Shown here piece after piece: positions 34,834 through 43,587 of a stretch of 64,000 nt of DNA. Below the pieces are notes generated by a model. The model was given only the letters and a program-made list of their open reading frames with translations, did not search any database and was not told the origin of the DNA. This stretch comes from Streptomyces sp. MZ04 (lineage in GTDB: Bacteria; Actinomycetota; Actinomycetes; Streptomycetales; Streptomycetaceae), in assembly GCF_004684775.1 (NCBI RefSeq), contig NZ_SRIC01000011.1:1-64000 (forward strand), written 5' to 3'. Position numbers and translations under genes: made by a program. Position 1 is the first letter of the stretch; each line of letters starts with the position of its first letter.

Positions 34834-35529
34834 CTACCCCACGCGCTCGATCCGCGCCTTGCGGATCAGGAACTTCCCGGCCTCGTGCACCTCCTCGAAC
34901 GCCGCGTTGTTCAGCAGTACACAGCTGCCCGACGCCGAAGTGACCTCCACCGTGGTGGACTTGGAGTTGTCCAGGTTCGTCACCTTCAGCTGCGTACCGA
35001 CGGGGAACTCGTTGCTGGACGCGGCCGGCGCACCGTCCTCGCCGGACAGTGTGACGGTGGAACCGGCGCAGACGACCTCGCCCTCCACGCCCGCATCGCC
35101 CCCCGGCTCCTCCGCCGGCGGCTGAGCAGCGTCCCCACCGGCACCGGCACCGGCACCGGCACCGGCACCTGCCCCTTCACCGGCCCCGGCACCCTCGCCC
35201 GCGCCCGCACCCGCACCCGCGCCGGCCTCCGCGCCCGCGCCGGCCTCCCCGTCCTCACCCGCGTCGCAGCCCGACGCCGCCTGCTTCCGCCTGATCTCCT
35301 CGATCACCGCTTCCCGATTGGCGATCCGCGCCGCGGACTGCGCATCGGGGTTGGCTCGCTGACCCGCGATGAACTCCTCGTTGTTGCTCAGCGCGGTGGC
35401 CAGCCCGTCACACGCTCCCGAGGCCTGGCTCGTACCGGTCATCACCACCGCGGTTCCCGCCACCAGCGCGGCGGCTCCCACCATGAGGGCGACCTTCTTC
35501 TTGCGGCTGAGGGTCTTCTTGCGCGACAC
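34834..35529 (-). CDS. Secreted protein with Ala/Gly-rich linker and RlpA-like double-psi beta-barrel domain
   Basis: 231 residues from a GTG with AGGAG upstream. The N-terminus is a signal peptide or anchor (VSRKKTLSRKKKVALMVGAAALVAG). A helical segment follows with two Cys (ACDGLATA and ASGCDAG), then a low-complexity run of AG/EG repeats encoded by a GGCACC microsatellite near 35140-35170. The C-terminal 80 residues contain GTQLKVTNLDNSKSTTVEV and LLNNAAFEEVHEAGK, matching the RlpA-like barrel. Such domains bind or modify peptidoglycan; the family's catalytic Asp is not obvious. Probably a cell-wall-associated protein. Confidence 0.75.
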   Translation of the reverse strand: MSRKKTLSRKKKVALMVGAAALVAGTAVVMTGTSQASGACDGLATALSNNEEFIAGQRANPDAQSAARIANREAVIEEIRRKQAASGCDAGEDGEAGAGAEAGAGAGAGAGEGAGAGEGAGAGAGAGAGAGGDAAQPPAEEPGGDAGVEGEVVCAGSTVTLSGEDGAPAASSNEFPVGTQLKVTNLDNSKSTTVEVTSASGSCVLLNNAAFEEVHEAGKFLIRKARIERVG

Positions 35530-35678
35530 GTGCGGCTCCTGTCCCCGGCGGTGTACGCCACCACCGGATGGGTGTGTCCGTGTGCCATCACGTACGCGCA
35601 GCAAGCCCGTTCGTCTCAACCACCCCACCAACAACTTCCGTATCAGAGAGGCGAATTAGGGGAATACGCGTCTTCACC

Positions 35679-36659
35679 TCAACGGGCAAGGCAGGCCAGG
35701 GAAAGCAGCAAATGGGCGGATTCAGCGTGGCAGAAGTCGGAGTGCGCACCGGCCGGATTCCACAACCGGCCACGGCGGTAGCGCCAGTGTGCGTCGATGT
35801 TGACGAGCCGGTGATCGAGTTCATGCCGACGGTAGGGGACTTCGAGGCGGCGCAGCGGCAGTGATCCGATGCGCTCGGACGGTTCGGCCACTCCGGCGTA
35901 TCCGATCCCCGGTGTCCCCTCGGCCAATCGGTGCCACAGGCCCGTCGCCCGGTCCGCACGTGAATGCGTCAGGACTACGGGGCCGTTGATCGGTGCGTCG
36001 TGGAGGATGCGCCGGAACCGGTCGGCGAAGATGCCGGGCGATGCGGCCATCTGAAAGATCAGCAGTGTGTCGAGCGTATGCGGGTAGCGGGGGTTGCTGC
36101 GGTTCCAGCCGAGGACCGGTGGGCGGGCGTCCGCTGCTGCCTGAACCGCCTCGACGAGGAAGCGGCCGCCGAAGGAGTGGCCGATGGAGTGCAGGTACTG
36201 GCCGCTCGACGTGCGGAGTGTGGGTGGGGCGCCGGGAAGTCGACGGTGCTCGTTGAGGTAGCCGAGCAGCTGGCCCATGACCTCGGCGGCTCGGCCTCGC
36301 GTGGTCATGGCGTGTGCCCGGTCCCGGATGCGGCGGTATCCGTGCGGGAGTGGGTTGCTCATGGAGGGCCAGCGGACGAGCACGTAATGCGCCGACCACG
36401 GGCCGAGGGCCGGATAGGCGCCGGGCCGATCCGCGTGGACCGTCTCCACCAGGGTGAAGAGCCGCCGTGCCGAGGAGAGCGCGCCCGCGGGGCTGTTCCG
36501 CCAGCCGTGTACGAAGACGACGATGTCGGTGGCGGATTCGGGTACGCGGAGGTGGCGAGCCAGGAACCCGGGTACGGCGACGGGCGGCACGGCCCCGCCC
36601 GTGTCGGGATCGAGCAGCTCGCCCTCGGCCGTGAGATCGACAACTGCGTGCGGAGTCAT
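35679..36659 (-). CDS. Alpha/beta-hydrolase effector of the kinase-CHAT operon
   Basis: 326 residues. The core has TDIVVFVHGWRNSPAGA (oxyanion HG) near 45, the nucleophile elbow SIGHSFGGRFL near 157-167, and a late VLTHSRAD and His-rich end, fitting a lipase/esterase-like alpha/beta hydrolase related to DUF900-type proteins. It lacks a signal peptide. Its ATG overlaps the stop of the CHAT gene (ATGA, 36656-36659). As the last gene of a kinase-protease-hydrolase operon it is the best candidate for the toxic effector. Confidence 0.8.
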   Translation of the reverse strand: MTPHAVVDLTAEGELLDPDTGGAVPPVAVPGFLARHLRVPESATDIVVFVHGWRNSPAGALSSARRLFTLVETVHADRPGAYPALGPWSAHYVLVRWPSMSNPLPHGYRRIRDRAHAMTTRGRAAEVMGQLLGYLNEHRRLPGAPPTLRTSSGQYLHSIGHSFGGRFLVEAVQAAADARPPVLGWNRSNPRYPHTLDTLLIFQMAASPGIFADRFRRILHDAPINGPVVLTHSRADRATGLWHRLAEGTPGIGYAGVAEPSERIGSLPLRRLEVPYRRHELDHRLVNIDAHWRYRRGRLWNPAGAHSDFCHAESAHLLLSLACLAR

Positions 36660-37969
36660 ACCGGTTCCTGGGGCCAGAGATGGACGTCGAGGCCGCGATG
36701 GAGCGTGAAGATGAGCCCGAGCGGGTTCCCCTCCTCGTCGGCGAAATAGCGGGCCAGCTCCCGCACGCTGTCGCCGAGTCTCGCCCCCTCGTCGAGGAAG
36801 GCGGAGAAGAGCCTGGCGGCATACTCCCGGGCGAAGGCGCGGGGGAGATCGATCTGCGGTCCGAGCAGGCAGCGCGCGCCGTTGCGCAGCAGATGGTGTC
36901 CCGCGGTCGGGTAGAACACGGAGGACAGCTGTCCGCCCTCGCAGGCTCCGACAAAGACCAACGGCCGGCCCGGCATCGGCTCTTCGCGGGACAGCCAGCT
37001 CGCCATCTCGCTGCCGTAGATCTCCTCCCCGTCACCGAGCTTGAAGTAGGAGCCCGTCGTTCCTCCGTTGGGGCTCACCTGGCCGTGGCAGCCGAAGCAG
37101 CTGATGTGGTCGTCGTAGGACCGGCTCTGGAAGGCATGGCGCAGTTCGTCCTTGTCGCGGCGTACGGCGATCGACGTCTCGCGAGCACAGCGGTCGAAGA
37201 TGTCGTGCAGTTCGGCGACGAACCGTGTGCGCGGGTACTCCTCGTCGACCCCTTCATCGACATTCAGTCCGATGCCGACCGGGCCGTCGTGCACGGGGAT
37301 ACGACTGTCAAAGCCCCGGACCCGGGAGATGGTGTGCTCAATGAGGTGCTGGTGGCCCCAGAATCCGGGGAAGGACCACGAGTCGTCGAGCAACAGCCCC
37401 TGGTTGTCGTCCCCTTCGGGCGGGGTGTAGAGCAGATTCCACGGGACGAACAGGTGGTCCGACTCCATCGTCATGATGCACTCCCCGTCCCTGATATGCC
37501 GGAGCAGTGCTTCTCCGATCTCTTTCATCCCCGGGTCACCGTTGTGGAACAGCAGTTGGAAGAGATGGTTGCCCGCACGCGCCAACCGCAGCCCGATGCG
37601 GTCGAGATGGGGGCAGTCGATCGGGGAGTCCGTGTGCTCGTCGACGAACGGGAAGACGGTCGACGGGGCGTCCGGGCCGTGTCCGCGGTGCTCATGGCGG
37701 ATGACGTGCTGCTGCCACGTCTCGCGCACCACGGCGATCCCTTCCGTCAGCACCTCGACGTCCGCGATCCACCCTCGAAAGCAGCCGTCGCCGTCCGACG
37801 GGAAAGCCGACCCCCACGCTCTGACGTCATACCCTGTCCCGCCCCGCTCGCCGGGCATCCTGGTGAAGCAGAGATGCACGGTGCGGCGCCGGTTGTAGTC
37901 GTGGTCCGGGATCCGCTGCAAGCCATTGGTGTCGTCGAAGACGACGGTGCTCCGGAGCCGCTCGGTCAT
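36656..37969 (-). CDS. CHAT-domain peptidase (caspase-like)
   Basis: 437 residues. The C-terminal half is a CHAT domain: catalytic His in HISCFGCHGQ near residue 293 and Cys in RPLVFVGACEGGQ near 343, followed by FAREYAARLFSAFLDEGARL. The N-terminal half has IMTMESDHLFVPWNLLYTPP, typical of the lead-in of bacterial CHAT proteins. CHAT peptidases act as switchable proteases in conflict systems, activated by binding partners. Its ATG overlaps the upstream kinase stop and its stop overlaps the hydrolase start, so the three proteins are made in fixed ratio. Confidence 0.88.
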   Translation of the reverse strand: MTERLRSTVVFDDTNGLQRIPDHDYNRRRTVHLCFTRMPGERGGTGYDVRAWGSAFPSDGDGCFRGWIADVEVLTEGIAVVRETWQQHVIRHEHRGHGPDAPSTVFPFVDEHTDSPIDCPHLDRIGLRLARAGNHLFQLLFHNGDPGMKEIGEALLRHIRDGECIMTMESDHLFVPWNLLYTPPEGDDNQGLLLDDSWSFPGFWGHQHLIEHTISRVRGFDSRIPVHDGPVGIGLNVDEGVDEEYPRTRFVAELHDIFDRCARETSIAVRRDKDELRHAFQSRSYDDHISCFGCHGQVSPNGGTTGSYFKLGDGEEIYGSEMASWLSREEPMPGRPLVFVGACEGGQLSSVFYPTAGHHLLRNGARCLLGPQIDLPRAFAREYAARLFSAFLDEGARLGDSVRELARYFADEEGNPLGLIFTLHRGLDVHLWPQEPV

Positions 37970-40923
37970 CGCGCCCCGTCCACTGCCGCGCTCGATGAGG
38001 ACTCCGGCTCGGACTCCGTCACCTGGAGACCGGTCTGGATCTCCTGCAGCAATTGGCCGTCACGCTCGCGATAGACGCGGAAGGAGAGGGAGAGATGGCC
38101 GGGCGCGATCGGCACGACGGTGAATTCGACGGGCGGTGTCGTGCGGTCCGCTCGCAGTTCGACCAGGTGCGTCATCGGGGTGACGTCCAGCCGGCCGGCG
38201 TCCAGGAGAATGCGCAGCTTCACCGGCTGTGGGAGCAGCGGCACTTCGGCCCGCTCGGGCCCGGTGACGGCGGCAAGGGCGAAGCTCACCCTGCTGGGGC
38301 GGGCCACCGTCGGCAGGTCGTCGTCAAGGCGCTCGATACGCGCCTCGCTGAGCGGTTGCTGGTAGTCGAAGCCGCACCGCTCGCAGAATCGGCCTCGGCC
38401 ACGTGCGTGCACGGCGCAGCGGGGGCATTCCTGTCCGGGGAGGGGGCCCGAGAGAGCTCCGGGGAGAGGCGGGTGCGATGAGGTGCGCCGTGGGTCGTGC
38501 GTGTGGGTCGAGTACCGGCGGAGGGCTTTAGCGCTGTGGCGAGACTGGCCATGGCTGCCGACCGCCAGGAACAGGGCCGAGTACGACGTGGTGGAGGGCG
38601 GCACGCTCTGAGACCACCTGGTGCTGAAAGTCCGGGCAACCGAGCTGTCTGTGGTGCCCCATGCGACCGAGCTGATCGAGGTGGCGGGACGGGCCTGCTC
38701 GTCGGCTCCGCCATCCGCTGTTCGGACGCGGACCACTCCGGCCCCGCTGTCGATGACATCGACCTCCGCAGGAAGCTGCGCGGTCAGACCCAGCAGGGCC
38801 GCGAGCGCCAACGCGCGCTGCCACTCTCGTGTTGCCCGGAGGTAGTCGCCCGAGTCCAGCGCCTGCCGTGCTGCCTCCATGGCCTGACCCTGGTCGACAG
38901 GAGACGGCAACTCACCTGATGTCGCCGCTGCGTGCGGCACCGTCCGGCGGCGCGCGCGGGCCTCCTCCGGCCTTTCGAGGAATTCGGCGCACCAGGCCAG
39001 CACCAGGTGCGGCGCGGCCTCCCCCGGCAACGAGGCGTGCACCTCTGCGAAGTGGCGGTATGCGTCCTCGATGCCCTCACACGCCAGCGACATCAGCCCG
39101 CGATGCCAGCGCGAGCGCCAGTCACCCAGTCCACGGGATGGCAGCGCGGCCTCCGCACGCCCCAAGTGCCCGGCGGCGGACTCGATTTCACCGAGTGCCA
39201 GATCCGCCCGGCACAGCGCGAATTCGATCTCGGGGGTCCTGGGCCTGTCCATCGATCCATCCCTGCCAAGCCACCGCCGTATCGCATCGGGGTCGGTCTC
39301 ATCGAGCATGTCCAGCAGCTTCGCGGCCGGATCCTCCTGGGACGGCAGCGGCAAGGGCAGGGCCTGCACACAGGGCGGACCCAAGGGGTGAGCCGGCGCG
39401 CCCTCCCTCGGGCGGGGAGCGCGGAAGTACCGGGACGCTCTGGGGCGCGGAATCCCGTCGCGCTCGGTGAGCAATTGACGCAGGACACCCTCGAGTTGAT
39501 CGGCCATGTCAGGGCACGAGGGGAAGCGCAGCCTCGGGTCGGCGGCAGTGGCGCGGTCCACAACGTGGTGCAGCGCCCGCACGGCGGGAGTGGGCACATT
39601 GCCTTCGCCGGCTTCAAGCAGGGCCCTCAGTGTCGCGCCCAGGCTGTAGATGTCCGACTGCGGCGAGGGACCGCCTTCACGTCCCCGCGTCTCCGGAGCC
39701 TCATAGCCGTGGGTGTAGACGGAGGGCGAGGATCGGTCATCGATGCGGCGCACCGCTCCGAAGTCGATGACCTTGATCCGGTCACCGCACAGAATGACGT
39801 TGGCCGGCTTCATATCGCAGTACAGCAGCCCTCGTTGGTGCAGATGGCCCAGTACTTCAAGGATCTGGATGCAGTACGCGACGGCCTGCTCGACGAGCAA
39901 CAGCCGACGCCCCCGTTTGGCGCCCTTGATCACATCGTGCAGCGAAGGGCCTTGCAGGTACTCCATCACCAGGTAGCTCTCGGCCTCGCCCGATCCGGCA
40001 TCCGCGTCCCTGATGACATCGACGCTGCGCACGATGCCCGGGTGGTCCAGGTCGGGGCCGGTCAGGATGCCCCGCTCCTCGAGGACGAGTTCACGGGCAC
40101 GCGCCCCATGGGTACCGATGGACCCCTTGAGTACGACTTCCCGGTCCGGACGACGGATGTCCCGCGCCCGGTAGATCCACCCGGTACCGCCCCGCGCGAC
40201 GGTCCCGAGGACCTCGTAACGATCGGCCACCACATCACCCCGGCGGAGCCGCGGAGTGAACGAGTATCTGCTGCCGCACCGCGGGCAGTACCCCGCGACA
40301 GCACCCTGCTCCAGTCGATCGGAACGGGCGACCGGCGCGCCGCACTCCCCGCAGAACCTCTGCCGCTCGGGAACGGACCAGGACCGCGCCGCGTCGAGGG
40401 GCGATGACAGGGCATCCCTGACAGATGACAGGGCATCCCTCACAAAGGAGCGGAGAACAATCGCCGGGATCAATCCGGAGCCGACGGTGACGCCGACGAC
40501 CGAACCGCTGACGGGGTCGACAAGCGGAGCACCGCTGAGCCCTGGAAACCCGTGGTGCCGCGAGGCCGGCGTGAGGGCGGGGACCGGGGCATCGGCGGAC
40601 AACGTGGCGATCTCGGCGTACGGCAGGGAGCGGTCCAGTCGCAGCAGGGCGACGTCGTGCTCGGGCAGGCCGGGCCCGCCGAGACCGGTCTTCACCTGCA
40701 CCACCCGCGCGACGGCTTGCCGCTCGCCGACCAAGCCGACGAAGTCCACGATCCGTTCGTCCCCCTCCTCGGGAGGAAGCTCGCCGGGTGTGTCTCTCAG
40801 GACATGGCCACATGTCAGGACGTACCGCTCACTGATCAGGAAGCCGGAGCCCGCCACGCGGTTGTCCTCCGCCCGGATCCGCACTGCCCACGGCGGCGGC
40901 GTCGACTCCTGTTCAACCCCCAT
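37966..40923 (-). CDS. Trypsin-like protease fused to zinc ribbon, Ser/Thr kinase, helical repeats and a C-terminal zinc ribbon
   Basis: 985 residues. Residues 1-180 are a trypsin-like domain: GSGFLISERYVLTCGHVL (His), EHDVALLRL (Asp) and GLSGAPLVD (Ser near 129). A zinc ribbon follows (CGEC near 190, CPRCG near 211). The kinase spans about 235-490, with the Lys in EVVLKGS near 266, LLYCDMKPANVILC near 366 (YCD replacing HRD) and VIDFGAV near 384. Helical repeats fill about 530-720 and a second zinc ribbon (CPRC...CERCG) lies near 833-850, ahead of a beta-rich C-terminus. ATG 40923 is chosen; no clear ribosome site is seen. It is probably the sensor/switch that signals to the CHAT protease encoded next. 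Confidence 0.85.
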   Translation of the reverse strand: MGVEQESTPPPWAVRIRAEDNRVAGSGFLISERYVLTCGHVLRDTPGELPPEEGDERIVDFVGLVGERQAVARVVQVKTGLGGPGLPEHDVALLRLDRSLPYAEIATLSADAPVPALTPASRHHGFPGLSGAPLVDPVSGSVVGVTVGSGLIPAIVLRSFVRDALSSVRDALSSPLDAARSWSVPERQRFCGECGAPVARSDRLEQGAVAGYCPRCGSRYSFTPRLRRGDVVADRYEVLGTVARGGTGWIYRARDIRRPDREVVLKGSIGTHGARARELVLEERGILTGPDLDHPGIVRSVDVIRDADAGSGEAESYLVMEYLQGPSLHDVIKGAKRGRRLLLVEQAVAYCIQILEVLGHLHQRGLLYCDMKPANVILCGDRIKVIDFGAVRRIDDRSSPSVYTHGYEAPETRGREGGPSPQSDIYSLGATLRALLEAGEGNVPTPAVRALHHVVDRATAADPRLRFPSCPDMADQLEGVLRQLLTERDGIPRPRASRYFRAPRPREGAPAHPLGPPCVQALPLPLPSQEDPAAKLLDMLDETDPDAIRRWLGRDGSMDRPRTPEIEFALCRADLALGEIESAAGHLGRAEAALPSRGLGDWRSRWHRGLMSLACEGIEDAYRHFAEVHASLPGEAAPHLVLAWCAEFLERPEEARARRRTVPHAAATSGELPSPVDQGQAMEAARQALDSGDYLRATREWQRALALAALLGLTAQLPAEVDVIDSGAGVVRVRTADGGADEQARPATSISSVAWGTTDSSVARTFSTRWSQSVPPSTTSYSALFLAVGSHGQSRHSAKALRRYSTHTHDPRRTSSHPPLPGALSGPLPGQECPRCAVHARGRGRFCERCGFDYQQPLSEARIERLDDDLPTVARPSRVSFALAAVTGPERAEVPLLPQPVKLRILLDAGRLDVTPMTHLVELRADRTTPPVEFTVVPIAPGHLSLSFRVYRERDGQLLQEIQTGLQVTESEPESSSSAAVDGAR

Positions 40924-41030
40924 GCCGGTCAACGATACGGCGAAGACGGCCGGTTGACCTCATGGGCAGCGGTGAGACCAGGCCGTGGGCACCGCGGTGA
41001 CACCGGCCGATCCGCGGTGTCGGTGCCATG

Positions 41031-41829
41031 TCGGAGCACTGTCGGGCGCTCCTCGTGGCGACCCTCGCCGAGGGCACGGGTGCGGCCGACCTTGTGCCCC
41101 CACCGCACGGTGCCTGCCGGGAGTGAGTCGACGGCGGCACCGTCGTCACCGGCCTGCTGGTCGGCGCGGACGGCGCGTGGTCACGGGTCCGGCCGCTGCT
41201 TGTCCCCCGCCACACCTGAGTACATCGGTAAATCGGTCGTCGAGACCTACCTGTTCGACTCCGGCACACGGCACCCGGCCGCCGCGAAAGCGGTCGGCGG
41301 CGGGATGCTGATCGCTCCTTCGCCGGGCAGGGAGATCTTCGCTCACCGGGAAAAGGACGACACTCTGCACGCCTACGTGGGACTGTCCGAGCCGCAGGAC
41401 TGGTTCGCCGCCATCGACTTCGCCGATGCCGCCACGGCCACCGCGCGGATCGCGCAGGAATTCGACGGCTGGGCGCCGGAGCTCACCGCGCTGATCACCG
41501 ACAGCGACGTCGCACCGCTCCTGCGTCCCCTCTACGCGCTGCCGACCGAGCACCGCTGGGACCGGGTGCCGGGAGTGACCCTGCTCGGCGACGCCGCCCA
41601 CCTCTCGGCTCCCAACGGCGAGGGCGCCAACCTCGCCATGCTCGACGGCGCCGAACTCGGTGAAGCCCTCGCCGCGCACCCCGACGACATCGAGACGGCG
41701 CTCACCGAGTACGAGCAGGCCATGTTCCCGCGCAGCGCCGAGGCCGCCACCGACGAGATGCCCGGGCTCGACTCCGCCTACAACACAGCCCACGACCTGA
41801 TCAACATGGTCACCGAGAAGGGCCGATGA
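41031..41829 (+). pseudogene. Decayed FAD-dependent monooxygenase (TetX-like)
   Basis: The last 200 or so codons are intact: YIGKSVVETYLFDSGTRHPA, the GD motif TLLGDAAHLSAPNGEGANLA and the C-terminus. Upstream, a different frame encodes VVTGLLVGADGAWSRVRPLL, the DG motif, interrupted by in-frame stops at 41124 and 41217. The FAD-binding N-terminus is missing. So the gene has a frameshift near 41210, a nonsense codon and a 5' deletion. It borders the conflict operon and the tRNA gene, a plausible zone of insertions and decay. Confidence 0.75.
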
Positions 41830-41955
41830 GCTGGAGAGCTCCCTGCGGACACCAACAGACCCTCCCATCAGTCAAGTTGCCCCGCTCACCCCCGAAAACG
41901 CCTCAGGGCCCATCCGAAGATGAGCCCTGAGTTGCGGAAATATCCGACATCACTG

Positions 41956-42029
<74 letters not shown>

Positions 42030-42137
42030 GTGCGCGTGTCCCGCGGTGTTCTGCGTGATCGCGCAGACAGAACTTTACCCCACGTTCGGGGGTGGTCCGC
42101 TCCCTCCTCTTGGGGTGCGGGGAGGGACAATCGGCAG

Positions 42138-42671
42138 ATGAGTTCCGCACCTGGATCCGATGAACCCGGCCGTGACCGTGACGCGGAAGGGCGGGCCCGC
42201 AACGCGCGGCCGCGTGACGGTCTCGGGCGGCCGTTGCCGTACGGCGCCGAAGGCGTGGAGCGGCAGCCCGAGGGGGTCACGCGTACGCCCGACGAGACGA
42301 TCGCGCAGGCGCAGGCCCTGCTGGACGCCGGGCGGCCCTTCCACGCGCACGAGGTCTTCGAGGACGCCTGGAAGTCGGGGCCCGATGACGAGCGTGACCT
42401 GTGGAAGGGGCTTGCGCAGCTCGCCGTTGGTCTCACTCACGCGGCGCGCGGCAACGCCACGGGCGGTGCCCGGCTGCTGTTGCGGGGGGCGGCCGCGGTG
42501 GACGCGGGGCGGCGCGAGGAGCGGCCGTACGGCATCGCGGTGGACGGACTGATCGGCTGGGCGCGGGAGTTGGCCGAGCGGGTGGAGAAGGGCGGCTCCC
42601 CGGTGGACGCCGCCTCGTGCGCGCCGCGGCTGCGGGGTGCTGCGGACGCGCATGCGGAGGGCGACGCGTAG
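42138..42671 (+). CDS. DUF309 domain protein
   Basis: 177 residues. The first 50 are charged and disordered. DUF309 lies at about 55-130 with the hallmark AQALLDAGRPFHAHEVFEDAWK and LWKGLAQLAVGLTHAARGNATGG. The two HxxxE/W helices form the family core, whose biochemical role is not established. It precedes cobF by 57 bases on the same strand. Confidence 0.85.
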   Translation: MSSAPGSDEPGRDRDAEGRARNARPRDGLGRPLPYGAEGVERQPEGVTRTPDETIAQAQALLDAGRPFHAHEVFEDAWKSGPDDERDLWKGLAQLAVGLTHAARGNATGGARLLLRGAAAVDAGRREERPYGIAVDGLIGWARELAERVEKGGSPVDAASCAPRLRGAADAHAEGDA

Positions 42672-42728
42672 ACCGCCGCGCCACACCCCGCACGGCGCCT
42701 CTCGCCCCCCGTGCGGCAGACTCTCGGC

Positions 42729-43511
42729 GTGCGAAAGATTCATGTCATCGGCATCGGCGCGGGCGACCCGGACCAGTTGACCCTGCAGGCCGTCAAGGCC
42801 CTCAAGAGCAGCGACGTGTTCTTCATCCTGGACAAGGGCGGGGAGAAGGACGACCTCGTGCAGTTGCGGCGAGGTCTGCTCGACGAGCACCGTGCCGACG
42901 GCGCGTACCGCGTGGTCGAGGCGCGGGACCCGGCGCGGGACCGGAAGGCGGGCGGCGCCGACTACTCCCCCGCCGTCGGGGACTGGCGCAGTCGCCGCGC
43001 GGACATTTATGAGCGGCTGATCGCCGATGAGATGGGCGAGGAGGAGAGCGGGGCTTTCCTCGTGTGGGGCGATCCCGCGCTGTACGACAGCACCCTCGGC
43101 ATCCTGGAGGAGGTGCTCGGCCGGGGCGAGGTGACCTTCACGTACGACGTCGTGCCGGGCATCAGCAGCGTCTCCTCGCTCGCCGCCCGGCACCGCACCG
43201 GACTCAATCGCGTCGCGCGGCCGGTACAGATCACCACGGGGCGGCGCCTCGCCGACGGGGGCTTTCCCGAGGGAGTCGACGACGTCGTGGTGATGCTCGA
43301 CGCCCATCAGGCCTTCCGGCAGTACGCCGGGCGGCCTGATGGCGGCGACATGTACATCTACTGGGGGGCCTATATCGGGACCGCCGACGAGATCCTCGTC
43401 TCCGGGCCCCTCGACGAGGCCGCGCCCCGCATCGAGACCCTCCGGGCCGAGGCGCGTGAGCGCAAGGGGTGGATCATGGACACCTATCTGCTGCGGCGCA
43501 ACCTGGACTGA
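42729..43511 (+). CDS. cobF: Precorrin-6A synthase (deacetylating), CobF
   Basis: 260 residues, tetrapyrrole (corrin/porphyrin) methylase fold. The N-terminus [23 protein letters not shown], then [20 protein letters not shown] and [17 protein letters not shown], are family landmarks, and the specific match is to CobF, which methylates C1 of precorrin-5 with loss of acetate in aerobic B12 synthesis. Start is GTG 42729. CobK, the next enzyme, is encoded at 45679-46419 on the other strand. Confidence 0.85.
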   Translation: MRKIHVIGIGAGDPDQLTLQAVKALKSSDVFFILDKGGEKDDLVQLRRGLLDEHRADGAYRVVEARDPARDRKAGGADYSPAVGDWRSRRADIYERLIADEMGEEESGAFLVWGDPALYDSTLGILEEVLGRGEVTFTYDVVPGISSVSSLAARHRTGLNRVARPVQITTGRRLADGGFPEGVDDVVVMLDAHQAFRQYAGRPDGGDMYIYWGAYIGTADEILVSGPLDEAAPRIETLRAEARERKGWIMDTYLLRRNLD

Positions 43512-43587
43512 GCCCTCCGGGGTCCGCCGTCACCGGACCGGCCCGGTCCGGCATGCACCTGCCCAGGGGCGGTGTGAGGGTGACCGT

